Shown here: piece by piece, positions 7,556 through 17,385 of the stretch | Layout of the letters: every line of letters begins with the position of its first letter | Position numbering within the stretch: position 1 is the stretch's first letter | Source: Microbacterium sp. UFMG61 | GTDB taxonomy: Bacteria; Actinomycetota; Actinomycetes; Actinomycetales; Microbacteriaceae | DNA length: 64,000 bases | Reading direction: 5' to 3' | NCBI RefSeq assembly: GCF_015354505.1 | Contig: NZ_JACAFP010000007.1 | Coordinates: 99,317-163,316, forward strand | Position numbers and translations under genes: made by a program | Notes under the pieces: model-generated | What the model saw: the letters and a program-made list of their open reading frames with translations, nothing else | Told to the model about the DNA's origin: nothing | Databases searched by the model: none

Positions 7556-9061
7556 TCAGTTCGCGAGGAATGCCGCCAGCGCACGCAGCCGGCGCAACGA
7601 CTCGTCCTTGCCCAGGAGCTCCATCGATTCGAACAGCGGCGGCGAGACCCGGCGGCCGGTGATCGCGACCCGCGGAGGCCCGTAGGCCACGCGCGGCTTC
7701 AGCTCGAGCTTCTCCACGAGTGCCTCGGCGAGAGCCTCCTGGATCCGCTCGGGAGTGAACTCGGTCACCGGCTCGAGAGCGGCGGCGCACGCCTCGAGGA
7801 CCTCGGCCGCATTCGCCGGAAGGCCCTTGAGCGCATCGGCGTCGTACGAGACGTCATTCGTGAAGAGGAAGCCGACCATACCCGGCACCTCGCCCAGCAG
7901 CTGTACGCGCTCCTGCACGAGTGGCGCGACGCGGAATGCCATCACGAGCTGCTCGTGCGTGGGCTCGTCGAAGAGTCCCGCGGCGGCGAGGTACGGGATC
8001 GTCCGCTCGGCGAAGTCCTTCTCGCCCAGCATGCGGATGTGGTCGCCGTTGATCGACTCGGCCTTCTTCTGATCGAACCGGGCCGGGTTGGGGTTCACGT
8101 TCACGATGTCGAACGCCTCGGTGAACTCCTCGAGAGAGAACACGTCGCGGTCGGGCCCGATCGACCAGCCGAGAAGAGCCAGGTAGTTCAGCAGGCCCTC
8201 GTGGATGAAGCCGCGGTCACGGTGCAGGAACAGGTCGGCCTGCGGATCGCGCTTGGAGAGCTTCTTGTTGCCGGTCTCCCCCAGCACCAGCGGCATGTGA
8301 GCGAATCGCGGCACGAAGGTCGTGACACCGGCCTCGATGAGTGCCGCGTACAGCGCGAGCTGACGCGCCGTCGAGGGCATCAGGTCTTCGCCACGGAGCA
8401 CGTGGGTGATGCCCATGAGGGCGTCGTCCACCGGGTTCACGAACGTGTAGAGCGGGATGCCGTTCGGGCGCACGACCACGAAGTCCGGGAAGGATCCAGC
8501 GGGGAAGGTCACCTCGCCGCGGATGAGGTCGACGTAGGTGAGATCTTCGTCCGGCACCCGCAGGCGCAGCGCCGGCTGACGCCCCTCGGCGCGGAACGCC
8601 GCCTTCTGCTCCTCGGTCAGAGCACGATCGAAGTTGTCGTAGCCGAGCTGCTTCGCGCGCCCTGCGGCCTCGTTACGGGCGTCGATCTCCTCCGCCGTCG
8701 AGTAGCTCTCGTAGAGCGCACCGCTGGCGAGCAGCTTGTCGATGACGCCTCGGTAGATGTCGTGGCGCTCGGACTGGCGATACGGTGCGTGCGGGCCGCC
8801 GACCTCGACGCCTTCGTCCCAGTCGATCTTGAGCCAGGTCAGCGCGTCGACGAGCTGACGAAAGCTCTCCTCGCTGTCGCGGGCGGCGTCGGTGTCCTCG
8901 ATGCGGAACACCATCTTCCCGCCGGTATGGCGAGCGTACGCCCAGTTGAAGAGTGCGGTGCGGACCATGCCGACGTGCGGCAGACCGGTCGGCGAAGGGC
9001 AGAAGCGGACGCGGACGTCGGCGCCACTGGCGGTCGTGGTGAGGGGGTGCGGAGTAGCCAT
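7556..9061 (-). CDS. gltX: Glutamyl-tRNA synthetase
   Basis: This 501-aa class I synthetase carries the HIGH-type signature [10 protein letters not shown] (22-31) and the KMSKS-type loop KLSKR (267-271), with the C-terminal anticodon-binding helical region expected of bacterial GluRS. It charges tRNA-Glu with glutamate. No glutaminyl-tRNA synthetase is seen, so it may be non-discriminating and also load tRNA-Gln. A TAGAAT hexamer at 9071-9076 sits 9 nt before the ATG, which predicts a 5' leader of only 2-3 nt. It is divergent from an acyl-CoA dehydrogenase-like gene. Confidence 0.97.
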   Translation of the reverse strand: MATPHPLTTTASGADVRVRFCPSPTGLPHVGMVRTALFNWAYARHTGGKMVFRIEDTDAARDSEESFRQLVDALTWLKIDWDEGVEVGGPHAPYRQSERHDIYRGVIDKLLASGALYESYSTAEEIDARNEAAGRAKQLGYDNFDRALTEEQKAAFRAEGRQPALRLRVPDEDLTYVDLIRGEVTFPAGSFPDFVVVRPNGIPLYTFVNPVDDALMGITHVLRGEDLMPSTARQLALYAALIEAGVTTFVPRFAHMPLVLGETGNKKLSKRDPQADLFLHRDRGFIHEGLLNYLALLGWSIGPDRDVFSLEEFTEAFDIVNVNPNPARFDQKKAESINGDHIRMLGEKDFAERTIPYLAAAGLFDEPTHEQLVMAFRVAPLVQERVQLLGEVPGMVGFLFTNDVSYDADALKGLPANAAEVLEACAAALEPVTEFTPERIQEALAEALVEKLELKPRVAYGPPRVAITGRRVSPPLFESMELLGKDESLRRLRALAAFLAN

Positions 9062-9271
9062 ATCCCCTCGATTCTAGTTGCCGTCGTGAACCCTCCCACC
9101 GACCTCGATCGGGCGCGACGTCGGTCCTCGCAGAAGTCCTTCCGTGTGCTCATCCGGTCACGTCGGGTAACAGTCACTCACCCCGGGTCACAACCTGCAT
9201 TCCGAACCGATCGGCTCCTATCGTTGCGGCAACCCACAACCGCAGGATCACTCCACTCGAAAGGCAACGAC

Positions 9272-10516
9272 ATGACACTCACGGAGGCAACGACGACCGA
9301 GCTCGGCGATCGCTGGCGAGACGCACCACGACCGCGGAACAGTGCCGAATGGCTCGCGCGAGCGCGGCAGGTGGCCGACATCCTCGCGGTCGATGCCGTC
9401 GAGCGGGACCGCGCCAATGCGACTCCTCACGCGGAGGTGAGACTGCTCAAGGACGCGGGGTTGATCACGCTGCTCGGCCCCACTGCGCACGGCGGTGCCG
9501 GCGAGATCTGGGACACCGCGTACAAGGTGATCCGCACCGTGGCGCGCGGCGACGGATCGATCGGTCAGGTGCTCGGGTACCACTACCTCTGGGCATGGGC
9601 TGCCCGGCTCGTGGCGACGGAAGACCAGATCGCCGCCGTCGAGGAGCTGTACACGAGCAACAACTTCGTCTTCGGCGGTGCCGTCAACCCTCGCGACTCC
9701 GACCTGATCGTCAGGGAAGACGGAGACGACCTCATCTTCTCAGGGCGCAAGTCGTTCTCCACCGGAGGTCAGATCTCGGATCTGACGGTGCTGGAAGGAG
9801 TTCTCGAAGGCACCGAGACGCACATCTTCGCGATCGTGCCCACCGCACAGGACGGCATCGTCTTCGCCGGCGACTGGGACAGCCTCGGGCAGCGGCTCAC
9901 CGAATCCGGCTCGGTAGAGATCCGCGACGTCCGTGTGCCCTGGGCCTCCGCGGCCGGATTCGTGGACAGGGTGTTCCAGCCACTCACCTACAACACCCTG
10001 AACGTGCCGACCATCCAGCTCGTGTTCGCCAACTTCTACCTCGGAATCGCGCAGGGTGCGATCGAAACGGCGGCTGCCTACACGCGCTCCGCGACACGCC
10101 CCTGGCCGTACGGCGGCGACGACAAGCAGCGCGCAACCGACGAGTGGTACCTGCTCGAGGGGTACGGGGAGCTGGCGTCCAAGCTCTGGGCCGATGAAGC
10201 CCTGCTCGATGCCGCCGGCGCCGAGATCAGCGCCGCGCTCCATGCACCGCGCCTAGAGCTCACCGCCCGCCGTCGCGGAGAGATCGCCGTGCGGATCGCC
10301 GCGGGGAAGCTGCGGATCGTCGACGACGGCCTGGAGGTCGCGACGAAGGTCTACGAGCTCACCGGTGCCCGCGCATCGGCCAGCTCCGTCGGTCTCGACA
10401 TCTACTGGCGCAACCTTCGCACGCACAGCCTGCATGACCCGATCGCCTACAAGAAGCGCGAGGTGGGTGGATACGTGCTGCTCAACGAGGTGCCGGAACC
10501 CACCTGGTACACCTGA
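9272..10516 (+). CDS. SfnB/DszC-like acyl-CoA dehydrogenase-family flavoprotein
   Basis: This 414-aa protein has the acyl-CoA dehydrogenase fold: an N-terminal helical domain (VRLLKDAGLITLLGPTAHGG, about 55-75), a central beta domain with GRKSFSTGGQISD near residue 160, and a C-terminal helical bundle. It lacks the usual catalytic Glu context of true dehydrogenases and most resembles the SfnB/DszC group, which are FMN-dependent monooxygenases of sulfones and organosulfur compounds. The ATG at 9272 follows CGAAAGG. A much longer open frame extends back through the gltX antisense and is not coding. A weak GTTGC-G-GCAAC inverted repeat lies at 9223-9233. The substrate is unknown. Confidence 0.8.
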   Translation: MTLTEATTTELGDRWRDAPRPRNSAEWLARARQVADILAVDAVERDRANATPHAEVRLLKDAGLITLLGPTAHGGAGEIWDTAYKVIRTVARGDGSIGQVLGYHYLWAWAARLVATEDQIAAVEELYTSNNFVFGGAVNPRDSDLIVREDGDDLIFSGRKSFSTGGQISDLTVLEGVLEGTETHIFAIVPTAQDGIVFAGDWDSLGQRLTESGSVEIRDVRVPWASAAGFVDRVFQPLTYNTLNVPTIQLVFANFYLGIAQGAIETAAAYTRSATRPWPYGGDDKQRATDEWYLLEGYGELASKLWADEALLDAAGAEISAALHAPRLELTARRRGEIAVRIAAGKLRIVDDGLEVATKVYELTGARASASSVGLDIYWRNLRTHSLHDPIAYKKREVGGYVLLNEVPEPTWYT

Positions 10517-10535
10517 GCTCGCCGAGAACCTCACC

Positions 10536-10578
10536 CGGTGTCGCGTCTGCGTCGCATACGGCTGCAGGTGCGACACCG
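10536..10578. terminator. Bidirectional terminator-like inverted repeat
   Basis: CGGTGTCGC (10536-10544) and GCGACACCG (10570-10578) are perfect complements in the gap between two convergent genes. The loop is long (25 nt) but contains further CTGC/GCAG pairing. No T-run is present. Confidence 0.55.
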
Positions 10579-10580
10579 AG

Positions 10581-11345
10581 TCAGCGGCGGCTCCCGACCG
10601 CCACCGCAGCGGAATGCACGAGAGGAAGGGCCCCGGCCACGGATCGCTGCTCGCACACCTCGTCGAATGCCCGCCGGAACGAGACGCGTCCTTCGTGATC
10701 GAGCGCACGATAGAAGAGCCCGGCACCGCCGACGCCTCCCTCCGCCGAGATCCACAGCGCCGTGGCATCCGCATGCCAGGTCCAGGTGAGATCGGAGACC
10801 GCACGCACACGCCAGCCCGCGTCGGTCAGCATGCGCTCGAAGCCCGCCGCTGTGCGTTCGAAGTCCGACTGCGGCAGAAGCCGCTCTCCCGGCGCGGGCA
10901 CGAGTCCCGCCCGCGAGCACACCTCACGCCACAGCCACGTCGGCGAGGTCGTCCAGATCGTCGCAGCGATGCTGTCCGCCGCGACTCTGGCGAGCTCTCG
11001 TGCCGATGCTCGAGGGTCGGCCACGTGGTTGAGCACGAAGTTCGCCACGACCGCGTCGAAGGACCCGTCGGCGAACGGCAGACGCGGAAGCGCACCGTCT
11101 CGCACGGGCAGCATCGGTTGATCGTGCTGCGACACCGCGCGCATCGACGGCTCCGGTTCGCAACCCGTCACGTCCCATCCGACATCGACCAGGGCCGCGG
11201 CGAGCATGCCGGTACCCGATCCGACGTCGAGCAGCGTGCGCCCGCCCGCGTCTCCGAGCGATGCGCTCACGGCACTGGCGGTGCCGACGCACAGGGAGGC
11301 GTAGGAGTCGGCGTACGCGCGGCCCGTGCCCGCCCAGTCCTTCAT
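10581..11345 (-). CDS. Class I SAM-dependent methyltransferase
   Basis: This 254-aa protein has the SAM-binding motif I LLDVGSGTG (about 38-46), an acidic residue after strand 2 (CEPEPSM) and the motif IV-like FDAVVANFVLNHV. It is the third gene of an operon with an MFS transporter and an FAH-family hydrolase. Its start codon overlaps the MFS stop as ATGA (11342-11345), so the two are translationally coupled. The acceptor is unknown; the UbiE/Coq5-like fold suggests a small molecule. Convergent with the SfnB-like gene. Confidence 0.82.
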   Translation of the reverse strand: MKDWAGTGRAYADSYASLCVGTASAVSASLGDAGGRTLLDVGSGTGMLAAALVDVGWDVTGCEPEPSMRAVSQHDQPMLPVRDGALPRLPFADGSFDAVVANFVLNHVADPRASARELARVAADSIAATIWTTSPTWLWREVCSRAGLVPAPGERLLPQSDFERTAAGFERMLTDAGWRVRAVSDLTWTWHADATALWISAEGGVGGAGLFYRALDHEGRVSFRRAFDEVCEQRSVAGALPLVHSAAVAVGSRR

Positions 11346-12601
11346 CGAGCCTTCGAGACGCCGAGAGGCGAGAGCACCACGATCGCGACCACGAGAACGG
11401 ACGCTGCGATGCCGAGTCCCGCGTACTGGAAGTTCGACAGGATCACACCGGCCAGCACTGCTCCGGCGGCGGCAGACAGGCTCATCAGCGAATCGCTGCG
11501 TCCCTGGCGGCGTGTGCGCACCTCAGGGGAACTCGCCTCCGTGAGCAGAGCCGCACCCGCGACGGTCGCCGCACTCCAGCCCAGGCCGAGCAGGATGAGC
11601 GCCACCATCACACCCCATTCCCGGTCGTTCGCGAACACGGCGAAGGCGAGCGCGCCGCCCAGGAGCACCTGCCCGAGCAGCACGACGCGCAGTCGCCCCC
11701 AGCGGTCGGCGAGGATGCCGAAGACCGGCGACAGGGCGTACATACCCCCGACGTGCAGGGCGATCGTGATCCCCACGAGCGCCGAGACATCGGCCGGGGT
11801 CGGCGCCATGCCGTCACTGCTGTGCGCCATGTGGGCCAGGTGGACAGGAGTCATGGCCATGACGGATGCCATCACGACGTGCGAGCCGGCGACCGCGAAG
11901 ATCGCGTATCGGGCGACGACCGGGCGATCCGCGAACACCTGTCCGGTCGCTGCCGCCGCCGACGTGGCGAGCCGCTGCGCCGCGAGGAGCGGGTCCGGGC
12001 GCAGCGCGATCAGGTAGAGCACGAGCGCCGCGCACTGCGCGACGAACGAGAAGGCATACGAACCTGTCTGCGGCGGCATCCCGATCGCCGCGCCGACGAT
12101 CTCGCCGGGGCCGAGCAGCAGAGGTCCCGCCACTCCTCCGATGGTCGTCGCCCACACCACGATCGAGAGATCACGTCCGCGATGCTGCGGGGCCGCGAGA
12201 TCAGTGGCGGCGAACCGCGACTGCAGGTTGCCGGCGTTCCCCGCGCCGATCATGAGGATGCCCACGAGGAGCATCGGAAACACCCGCACGGATGCCGCCA
12301 GAATCACGATCGTGATGCCCACGAGCGCGAAGAGGTTGCCCAGTGTCAGCGCACGGCGTCGGCCGACGAGTCCGGCGAGACGCGCGAGCGGAATCGCGCA
12401 CAGTGCGGCACCGAGCGTGACGGATGCCGTGGCGAGACCCGAGAGCGCGTCGCTGCCCGAGAGATCGGCCGCGAGCAGCGCACCGAGCGACACAGTCGCT
12501 CCGAAGGCGATCCCACCGAGGACCTGCCCCGCGGACAGCACCAGAACCGTGCGTCGCTGGACCGCGGCCTGCTGGGTCGCCGTCAGAGCGGCAGTCGTCA
12601 T
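11342..12601 (-). CDS. MFS transporter
   Basis: This 419-aa protein has about 12 predicted membrane helices, with a motif A-like loop ARLAGLVGRRRALTLG between helices 2 and 3 and a second copy (FGILADRWGRLRVV) in the C-terminal half. It is a major-facilitator transporter driven by proton exchange, and export of a small molecule is most likely. The start overlaps the FAH gene stop by 4 bases and the stop overlaps the methyltransferase start by 4 bases. This suggests that hydrolase, transporter and methyltransferase act on one substrate, which is not identified. Confidence 0.85.
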   Translation of the reverse strand: MTTAALTATQQAAVQRRTVLVLSAGQVLGGIAFGATVSLGALLAADLSGSDALSGLATASVTLGAALCAIPLARLAGLVGRRRALTLGNLFALVGITIVILAASVRVFPMLLVGILMIGAGNAGNLQSRFAATDLAAPQHRGRDLSIVVWATTIGGVAGPLLLGPGEIVGAAIGMPPQTGSYAFSFVAQCAALVLYLIALRPDPLLAAQRLATSAAAATGQVFADRPVVARYAIFAVAGSHVVMASVMAMTPVHLAHMAHSSDGMAPTPADVSALVGITIALHVGGMYALSPVFGILADRWGRLRVVLLGQVLLGGALAFAVFANDREWGVMVALILLGLGWSAATVAGAALLTEASSPEVRTRRQGRSDSLMSLSAAAGAVLAGVILSNFQYAGLGIAASVLVVAIVVLSPLGVSKAR

Positions 12602-13374
12602 GACGCGCGCACGGCGTCACGCACGGTGTTGCGCAGGATCCCCAGTCCGGTGATCTCGACCTCGACCGTGTCGCCCGCATCGAAGGATCCGACCCCCGCC
12701 GGCGTGCCTGTGAGGATCACATCGCCGGGCAGGAGAGTGAACACGGCGGAGGCGTACTCGATGATCGCCTCGACCGAATGGATCATGTCGGTCAGAGGCG
12801 CCTTCTGGCGGACCTCCCCGTTGACGCGCGTCTCGATCGTCGCGGCCGACGGGTCGAAGTCGGTGCTGACGGTCGGACCGAGCGGGCAGAACGTGTCGAA
12901 GCCCTTCGCACGCGCCCACTGGCCGTCCTTGCGCTGCAGGTCGCGTGCGGTGACGTCATTGGCGATCGTGTAGCCGAGTACGTGGTCGAGCGCATCCGCC
13001 TGGGTGACGTTCTTGGCCACCTTGCCGATCACGACGGCGAGCTCACCCTCGTACTCGGTCTGGTCCGAGATCGACGGACGCACGATCGCATCTCCGGGGC
13101 CGATCACGGCGGTGTTGGGCTTGAGGAACAGCAGCGGCTCCTCAGGAGCCACTCCCCCCATCTCGGCCGCGTGGTCGTGATAATTCTTGCCGACGCACAC
13201 GATCTTCGAGCGCGGGATCACCGGCGCCAGGATCACCGCGTCCGCGATCGGCACACGGTCGCCCGTCGGCTCGTATCCGGCGAAGAGCGGATCGCCCGAG
13301 AGGACGACGAGGTCGGTGTCATCGACGATCCCGAAGAGGATGGCGTCGTCATGGCTGAATCGGGCGATCTTCAT
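12598..13374 (-). CDS. Fumarylacetoacetate hydrolase (FAH)-family protein
   Basis: This 258-aa protein has the FAH fold: SKIVCVGKNYHDH (about 57-69), a metal site with acidic residues in YEGELAVVIGK, and the conserved GYTIANDVTARDLQ and KGFDTFCPLGP. Members cleave C-C bonds or isomerise diketo acids with Mg2+. Homologues commonly lie beside gltX in actinobacteria and are often annotated as 2-hydroxyhepta-2,4-diene-1,7-dioate isomerase, a specificity that cannot be confirmed here. TAGGCT lies 6 nt before the ATG, so the transcript is probably leaderless. It is the first gene of the operon with MFS and methyltransferase. Confidence 0.88.
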   Translation of the reverse strand: MKIARFSHDDAILFGIVDDTDLVVLSGDPLFAGYEPTGDRVPIADAVILAPVIPRSKIVCVGKNYHDHAAEMGGVAPEEPLLFLKPNTAVIGPGDAIVRPSISDQTEYEGELAVVIGKVAKNVTQADALDHVLGYTIANDVTARDLQRKDGQWARAKGFDTFCPLGPTVSTDFDPSAATIETRVNGEVRQKAPLTDMIHSVEAIIEYASAVFTLLPGDVILTGTPAGVGSFDAGDTVEVEITGLGILRNTVRDAVRAS

Positions 13375-13380
13375 GCCACC

Positions 13381-13386
13381 AGCCTA
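13381..13386 (-). promoter_or_regulatory. -10 hexamer of FAH operon, leaderless
   Basis: TAGGCT on the minus strand ends 6 nt before the ATG at 13374. Transcription would start at or one base before the start codon. Confidence 0.55.
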
Positions 13387-13406
13387 GCCAGCGCCCACAG
13401 ACGACA

Positions 13407-13439
13407 GGACCCCGCTCGCGGTGTTCGCAAGCGGGGTCC
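13407..13439 (-). terminator. Terminator of ilvE
   Basis: A 10-bp perfect stem GGACCCCGCT/AGCGGGGTCC with partial CGC/GCG pairing in the loop lies 18 bases after the ilvE stop codon. The T-tail is weak. Confidence 0.7.
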
Positions 13440-13457
13440 GAGACGGTCGTGTCGACG

Positions 13458-14558
13458 TCAGGCGTCGAGACGCAGAAGCCAGCCGTGCTTGTCCTCGCGA
13501 CGGCCATACTGGATGTCGGTGAGCTCCTCACGCAGTGACAAGGCCAGCTCACCGAGAGGCTGCGCCTCGTCGAAGCCCTCACCGACGAGGGCTCCGATCG
13601 GAGTAACGACGGCGGCGGTGCCGCAGGCGAACACCTCGACGATGTCGCCGGATGCCACGCCCTGGCGCCACTCGTCGATCGAGATCGGACGCTTCTCGAC
13701 CGTGTAACCGCGGTCCTCCGCGAGCTGTAGCAGGGAATCGCGGGTGATGCCCTCCAGGATGCTGTCGGACTCCGGCGTGACGACCCGGCCGTCCTTGAAG
13801 ACGAACACGACGTTCATGCCGCCGAGCTCTTCCACGTTGCGCTCCTCGTTGAGGAACACGACCTGGTCGCAGCCCTGGGCACTGGCCTCGCTCTGGGCGA
13901 GCAGACTCGACGCGTAGTTGCCACCGGTCTTCGCCTTGCCGGTGCCGCCCTTGCCCGCGCGTGCGTAGTCCTCGGAGAGCCAGATGCGCACAGGCTTCAC
14001 TCCACCGCTGAAGTACGCGCCCGCGGGGCTCGCGATGACGTAGTACGCAACCTTCTGCGCCGCGCGGACGCCGAGGAAGGCCTCTTTGGCGAACATGAAG
14101 GGACGGAGGTAGAGACTCTGATCGGCGCCGGACGGCACCCAGCGGCCGTCGACCTTGATGATCTCGCGCAGCGACTGGATGAAGTACTCGGTCGGCAGCT
14201 CGGGCAGTGCGAGTCGGCGGGCGCTCGCCTGAAGGCGAGCGGCGTTGCGGTCGGGACGGAAGGTGTGGATCGAGCCGTCGGAGTGACGGTAGGCCTTGAT
14301 GCCCTCGAAGATCTCCTGTGCGTAGTGCAGCACCGACGCGGCCGGGTCCAGCGGAATCGGGCCGTAGGGCTGGACGCGCGGGCGGTGCCAGCCGCCCTTC
14401 GACGACCAGCAGATGTCGACCATGTGATCGGTGAAGACGACGCCGAAGCCGGGGTTCTCCAGCACCTCGGCGACGCGCGCCGGGGTCGCCGCGTTCAGGT
14501 TCTTCGTCACCGCGAACTCCAGCGGAGCCACGGTCGCCTCAACATCGATGGTCGTCAT
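13458..14558 (-). CDS. ilvE: Branched-chain amino-acid aminotransferase
   Basis: This 366-aa class IV PLP aminotransferase binds the cofactor through K210, just before TGGNYASS. The SLYLRPFMFA segment (148-157) and GTAAVVTPIG near residue 320 are typical of the family. It makes the final transamination in valine, leucine and isoleucine synthesis. It lies 59 bases downstream of leuB on the same strand, and the two are probably one transcript. The ATG is preceded by GGAGAGAAG. Confidence 0.96.
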   Translation of the reverse strand: MTTIDVEATVAPLEFAVTKNLNAATPARVAEVLENPGFGVVFTDHMVDICWSSKGGWHRPRVQPYGPIPLDPAASVLHYAQEIFEGIKAYRHSDGSIHTFRPDRNAARLQASARRLALPELPTEYFIQSLREIIKVDGRWVPSGADQSLYLRPFMFAKEAFLGVRAAQKVAYYVIASPAGAYFSGGVKPVRIWLSEDYARAGKGGTGKAKTGGNYASSLLAQSEASAQGCDQVVFLNEERNVEELGGMNVVFVFKDGRVVTPESDSILEGITRDSLLQLAEDRGYTVEKRPISIDEWRQGVASGDIVEVFACGTAAVVTPIGALVGEGFDEAQPLGELALSLREELTDIQYGRREDKHGWLLRLDA

Positions 14559-14617
14559 CTCGTCTTCTCTCCTCAGTGTGCGCGCGACATCACGCGGTGT
14601 CAGCCTACGCCTGTCGT

Positions 14618-15661
14618 TCAGAGTCGTGCAGCGATCGCCGAGCCGACCTCTGCGGTGCTACGGGTGCCGGTGCGGGCGGCGATGTCGGCCTCGACGGCGG
14701 CAGTGACCCGCGCGGATTCCGCGGAGAGGCCCAGGTGATCGAGCAGCAGAGCCACCGAGAGGATCGCTGCGGTCGGATCGGCCTTCTGCTGACCTGCGAT
14801 GTCGGGAGCCGAGCCGTGCACGGGTTCGAACATCGAGGGGAACGCGCCGTCCGGGTTGATGTTGCCCGACGCGGCCAGGCCGATACCGCCGGTCACGGCA
14901 CCGGCGAGGTCGGTGAGGATGTCACCGAAGAGGTTGTCGGTGACGATCACGTCGAAGCGCGCGGGATCGGTGACGAGGAAGATGGTCGCGGCGTCGACGT
15001 GCAGATAGTCGACGGTCACGTCGGGATGCTCCGTCGCCACCTCATCGACGAGACGCTTCCAGATCGCTCCCGCGTGCACGAGCACGTTGGTCTTGTGCAC
15101 CAGCGTCAGCTTCCTGTTGCGACGCTCCGCGAGGTCGAAGGCGTAGCGCACGACCCGCTCGACGCCGAAAGCGGTGTTGACCGAGGTCTCGTTCGCCACC
15201 TCGTGCGGCGTGCCCTGGCGGATCGCACCGCCATTGCCCACATACAGCCCCTCGGTGCCTTCGCGCACGACGACGAAGTCGATCTCGCCCGGATCGGACA
15301 GCGGCCCGGACGCGCCGGCGAAGAGCTTCGACGGACGCAGGTTGACGTAGTGGTCGAGGGTGAACCTGAGCTTGAGCAGCAGACCTCGCTCGATGTTCGC
15401 ATCCTTGAGACGCGGATCACCGGGAGTGCCGCCGACCGCTCCGAGCAGGATCGCGTCGTGCTCGGAGATCGCCCCGAGGTCGTCGTCAGTGAGCGTGTCG
15501 CCCGTCTCGAGATACCGCGCGGCGCCGAGCGAGAAGCGCGTCTTGTCGAAGGTCACGTCGCTCGACGCGGTGACGGCGTCGAGGACCTTCTCGGCTTCGG
15601 CGACGACCTCGGGGCCGATTCCGTCACCGGGGATGACGGCCAGCTTCACGACACGCGACAT
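14618..15661 (-). CDS. leuB: 3-isopropylmalate dehydrogenase
   Basis: This 347-aa protein has the beta-decarboxylating dehydrogenase fold, with [12 protein letters not shown] at residues 9-20, the YVNLRPSKL segment (about 105-113) and the metal-binding [15 protein letters not shown] (about 240-254). It oxidises and decarboxylates 3-isopropylmalate in leucine synthesis with NAD. AAGGAGTG precedes the ATG. The 76 bases between it and the upstream MFS stop are largely a strong hairpin, so its promoter is either inside the MFS gene or squeezed behind the hairpin. Confidence 0.96.
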   Translation of the reverse strand: MSRVVKLAVIPGDGIGPEVVAEAEKVLDAVTASSDVTFDKTRFSLGAARYLETGDTLTDDDLGAISEHDAILLGAVGGTPGDPRLKDANIERGLLLKLRFTLDHYVNLRPSKLFAGASGPLSDPGEIDFVVVREGTEGLYVGNGGAIRQGTPHEVANETSVNTAFGVERVVRYAFDLAERRNRKLTLVHKTNVLVHAGAIWKRLVDEVATEHPDVTVDYLHVDAATIFLVTDPARFDVIVTDNLFGDILTDLAGAVTGGIGLAASGNINPDGAFPSMFEPVHGSAPDIAGQQKADPTAAILSVALLLDHLGLSAESARVTAAVEADIAARTGTRSTAEVGSAIAARL

Positions 15662-15681
15662 GACACTCCTTGCATCGAAAT

Positions 15682-15723
15682 GGACCGGCCCCTGCGTCGG
15701 GCTGTCGCCGAGCGGGCCGGTCC
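15682..15723 (-). terminator. Hairpin between MFS exporter gene and leuB
   Basis: GGACCGGCCC (15682-15691) and GGGCCGGTCC (15714-15723) form a 10-bp G/C-rich stem with a 22-nt loop. It directly follows the MFS stop and ends about 20 bases before the leuB start, so it is either the MFS terminator or part of a leuB leader. On the minus strand it is followed by ATTTCGATGC. Confidence 0.65.
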
Positions 15724-15737
15724 ATCCAGCGTACTGG

Positions 15738-17273
15738 TCAGTGCGAGGGAGCCTTACGCAGTGTGACGGCGGCGATCGCCCCGGCGACGATCACCAGTCC
15801 CGCGCCAATGAGGGAGGTCACGAGGATGCCCGAGCCGAAAGCAGCCGACGCGGCATCCCACAGTGCGTCTCCCAGCTCCGCCGGCAGCTCCTGCGCGGCG
15901 GTGAACGCCCCCGCGAGCGTCTCCTGTGCGGCGTGCGCCGCATCTGCCGGGATACCGGCGGGGATGATCAGCGCGCCACGGTAGAACGCGGTGATGAGTC
16001 CGCCGAGCACCGCCGTGCCGAGCACCGCACCGAGCTCGTACGCGGTCTCGGAGACGGCGCTCGCGGCGCCCGCCTTCTCTGCGGGAGCACTGGAGAGGAT
16101 CAGCTCGTTCGAGATCGTCTCGGCAGCTCCGATGCCGATGCCCAGGACCACGAACGCGATGATCAGCGGAGCGACACCGTGGTCGGACGTCGTGAAAGCG
16201 ACGAGCAGGTATCCGGCCACGGAGAACAGGAGCCCCGCGGGGACCAGGATGTGCGGACGCACCCGACGTGAGATCGGGACGACCGAGAGACCGGCCACGA
16301 TCATCGCGACCATTCCGGGCACGAGCGCCGCGCCCGCCGTCATCGGCGAGAGACCCAGCACCAGCTGCAGGTGCTGCGAGACGAAGTAGAGGAAGCCGAC
16401 GAGGGCGACCACGCTGAGGAGGTTCACGAGAATCGCTCCCGAGAACGAGCCGCGGCGGAACAGCGCCATGTCGAGCATGGGAACCTCTGCCCGCAGCTGT
16501 CGCCGCACGAACAGGTACCCCATCACGATGCCGAGCAGCGCCCAGGCGCCTGCGGTGAGGCTCGGCCCATCGACCGCGAGCGACTTGATCGCGTAGACCA
16601 CGGGGATCATCGCCGCCATCGACAGCACGATGCTGGCGAGATCGATGCGACCAGGGTTCGGATCGCGGCTCTCAGGGACGAGCAGCGGCGCGGCGATGAG
16701 CAGCGGGATGAGCACGGGCACAGCGATCAGGAAGACGGACCCCCAGTCGAAATGCTCGAGCAGGAACCCGCCCACGATCGGGCCGAGCGCGGATCCGGCC
16801 GAGAACGCCGATGCCCACACCGCGATCGCGAGACGCCGCTGGTCGCGGTTCTGGAAGATCGAGCGCAGGAGAGACAGGGTCGACGGCATCAGCATCGCGC
16901 CGAAGAAGCCGAGCAGGGCACGCGCGGCGATCAGCAGACCGGCCGTCGGTGCGAACGCCGCGAGAGCCGACACCACCGCGAAGCCGGTCGCGCCGATCAG
17001 CAGCATGCGACGACGTCCGAAGCGGTCGCCGAGCGTTCCCATGGTGACGAGGAGTCCGGCCAGCACGAGCGGGTAGACGTCGATGATCCACAGCTGCTCG
17101 GCGCCGGTGGGCGCGAGCGCGATGGAGATCTCGGGGAGCGCGAAGCTCAGCACCGTGTTGTCCACCGATACCAGGAGCACGGGGAGCATGAGGACGACGA
17201 GCGCCGCCCAGCCTCGGGCTCCGACGCGGGGAGCATCCGTCTCTGTCGTCGGGATCGACGCAGTACGGGTCAT
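15738..17273 (-). CDS. MFS drug exporter, DHA2 (14-helix) family
   Basis: This 511-aa protein shows about 14 hydrophobic helices. Motif A is [12 protein letters not shown] (about 79-90) and the antiporter motif C is [18 protein letters not shown] (about 155-172), with D at the [11 protein letters not shown] start motif (37-47). These match DHA2 multidrug/proton antiporters of the QacA/SmvA type. It is divergent from a TetR gene across a 112-bp region with a long inverted repeat, the usual arrangement of a repressor-controlled efflux pump. The substrate is not predictable. Confidence 0.9.
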   Translation of the reverse strand: MTRTASIPTTETDAPRVGARGWAALVVLMLPVLLVSVDNTVLSFALPEISIALAPTGAEQLWIIDVYPLVLAGLLVTMGTLGDRFGRRRMLLIGATGFAVVSALAAFAPTAGLLIAARALLGFFGAMLMPSTLSLLRSIFQNRDQRRLAIAVWASAFSAGSALGPIVGGFLLEHFDWGSVFLIAVPVLIPLLIAAPLLVPESRDPNPGRIDLASIVLSMAAMIPVVYAIKSLAVDGPSLTAGAWALLGIVMGYLFVRRQLRAEVPMLDMALFRRGSFSGAILVNLLSVVALVGFLYFVSQHLQLVLGLSPMTAGAALVPGMVAMIVAGLSVVPISRRVRPHILVPAGLLFSVAGYLLVAFTTSDHGVAPLIIAFVVLGIGIGAAETISNELILSSAPAEKAGAASAVSETAYELGAVLGTAVLGGLITAFYRGALIIPAGIPADAAHAAQETLAGAFTAAQELPAELGDALWDAASAAFGSGILVTSLIGAGLVIVAGAIAAVTLRKAPSH

Positions 17274-17302
17274 GGGACACCTCTCAGGATCATGGCGGCA
17301 TC

Positions 17303-17332
17303 GTTACTAAACCGTCCAGATGGTATAGTAAC
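17303..17332. promoter_or_regulatory. TetR-type operator between exporter and regulator
   Basis: GTTACTAAACC (17303-17313) and GGTATAGTAAC (17322-17332) are 11-nt arms that match as an inverted repeat at 10 of 11 positions, with an 8-nt spacer. The repeat contains TATAGT (17324-17329), a possible -10 element, so binding would block transcription. Assignment to the adjacent TetR protein is by position. Confidence 0.75.
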
Positions 17333-17385
17333 AGAGTCGTCATACGGCCGCGCTACTGTGAATCGAGACGAACAGAGGATCCCCG

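Noticed and set aside
7433..9271. A very long open frame leading into the SfnB-like gene, which would encode more than 1000 residues
   Set aside because: The first part is the antisense of gltX and has no family match. The ATG at 9272 has a ribosome site and gives the normal family length.
11261..12973. A long plus-strand frame across the MFS and FAH genes
   Set aside because: It is Arg/His-rich antisense to two genes with clear family matches and 4-base overlaps.
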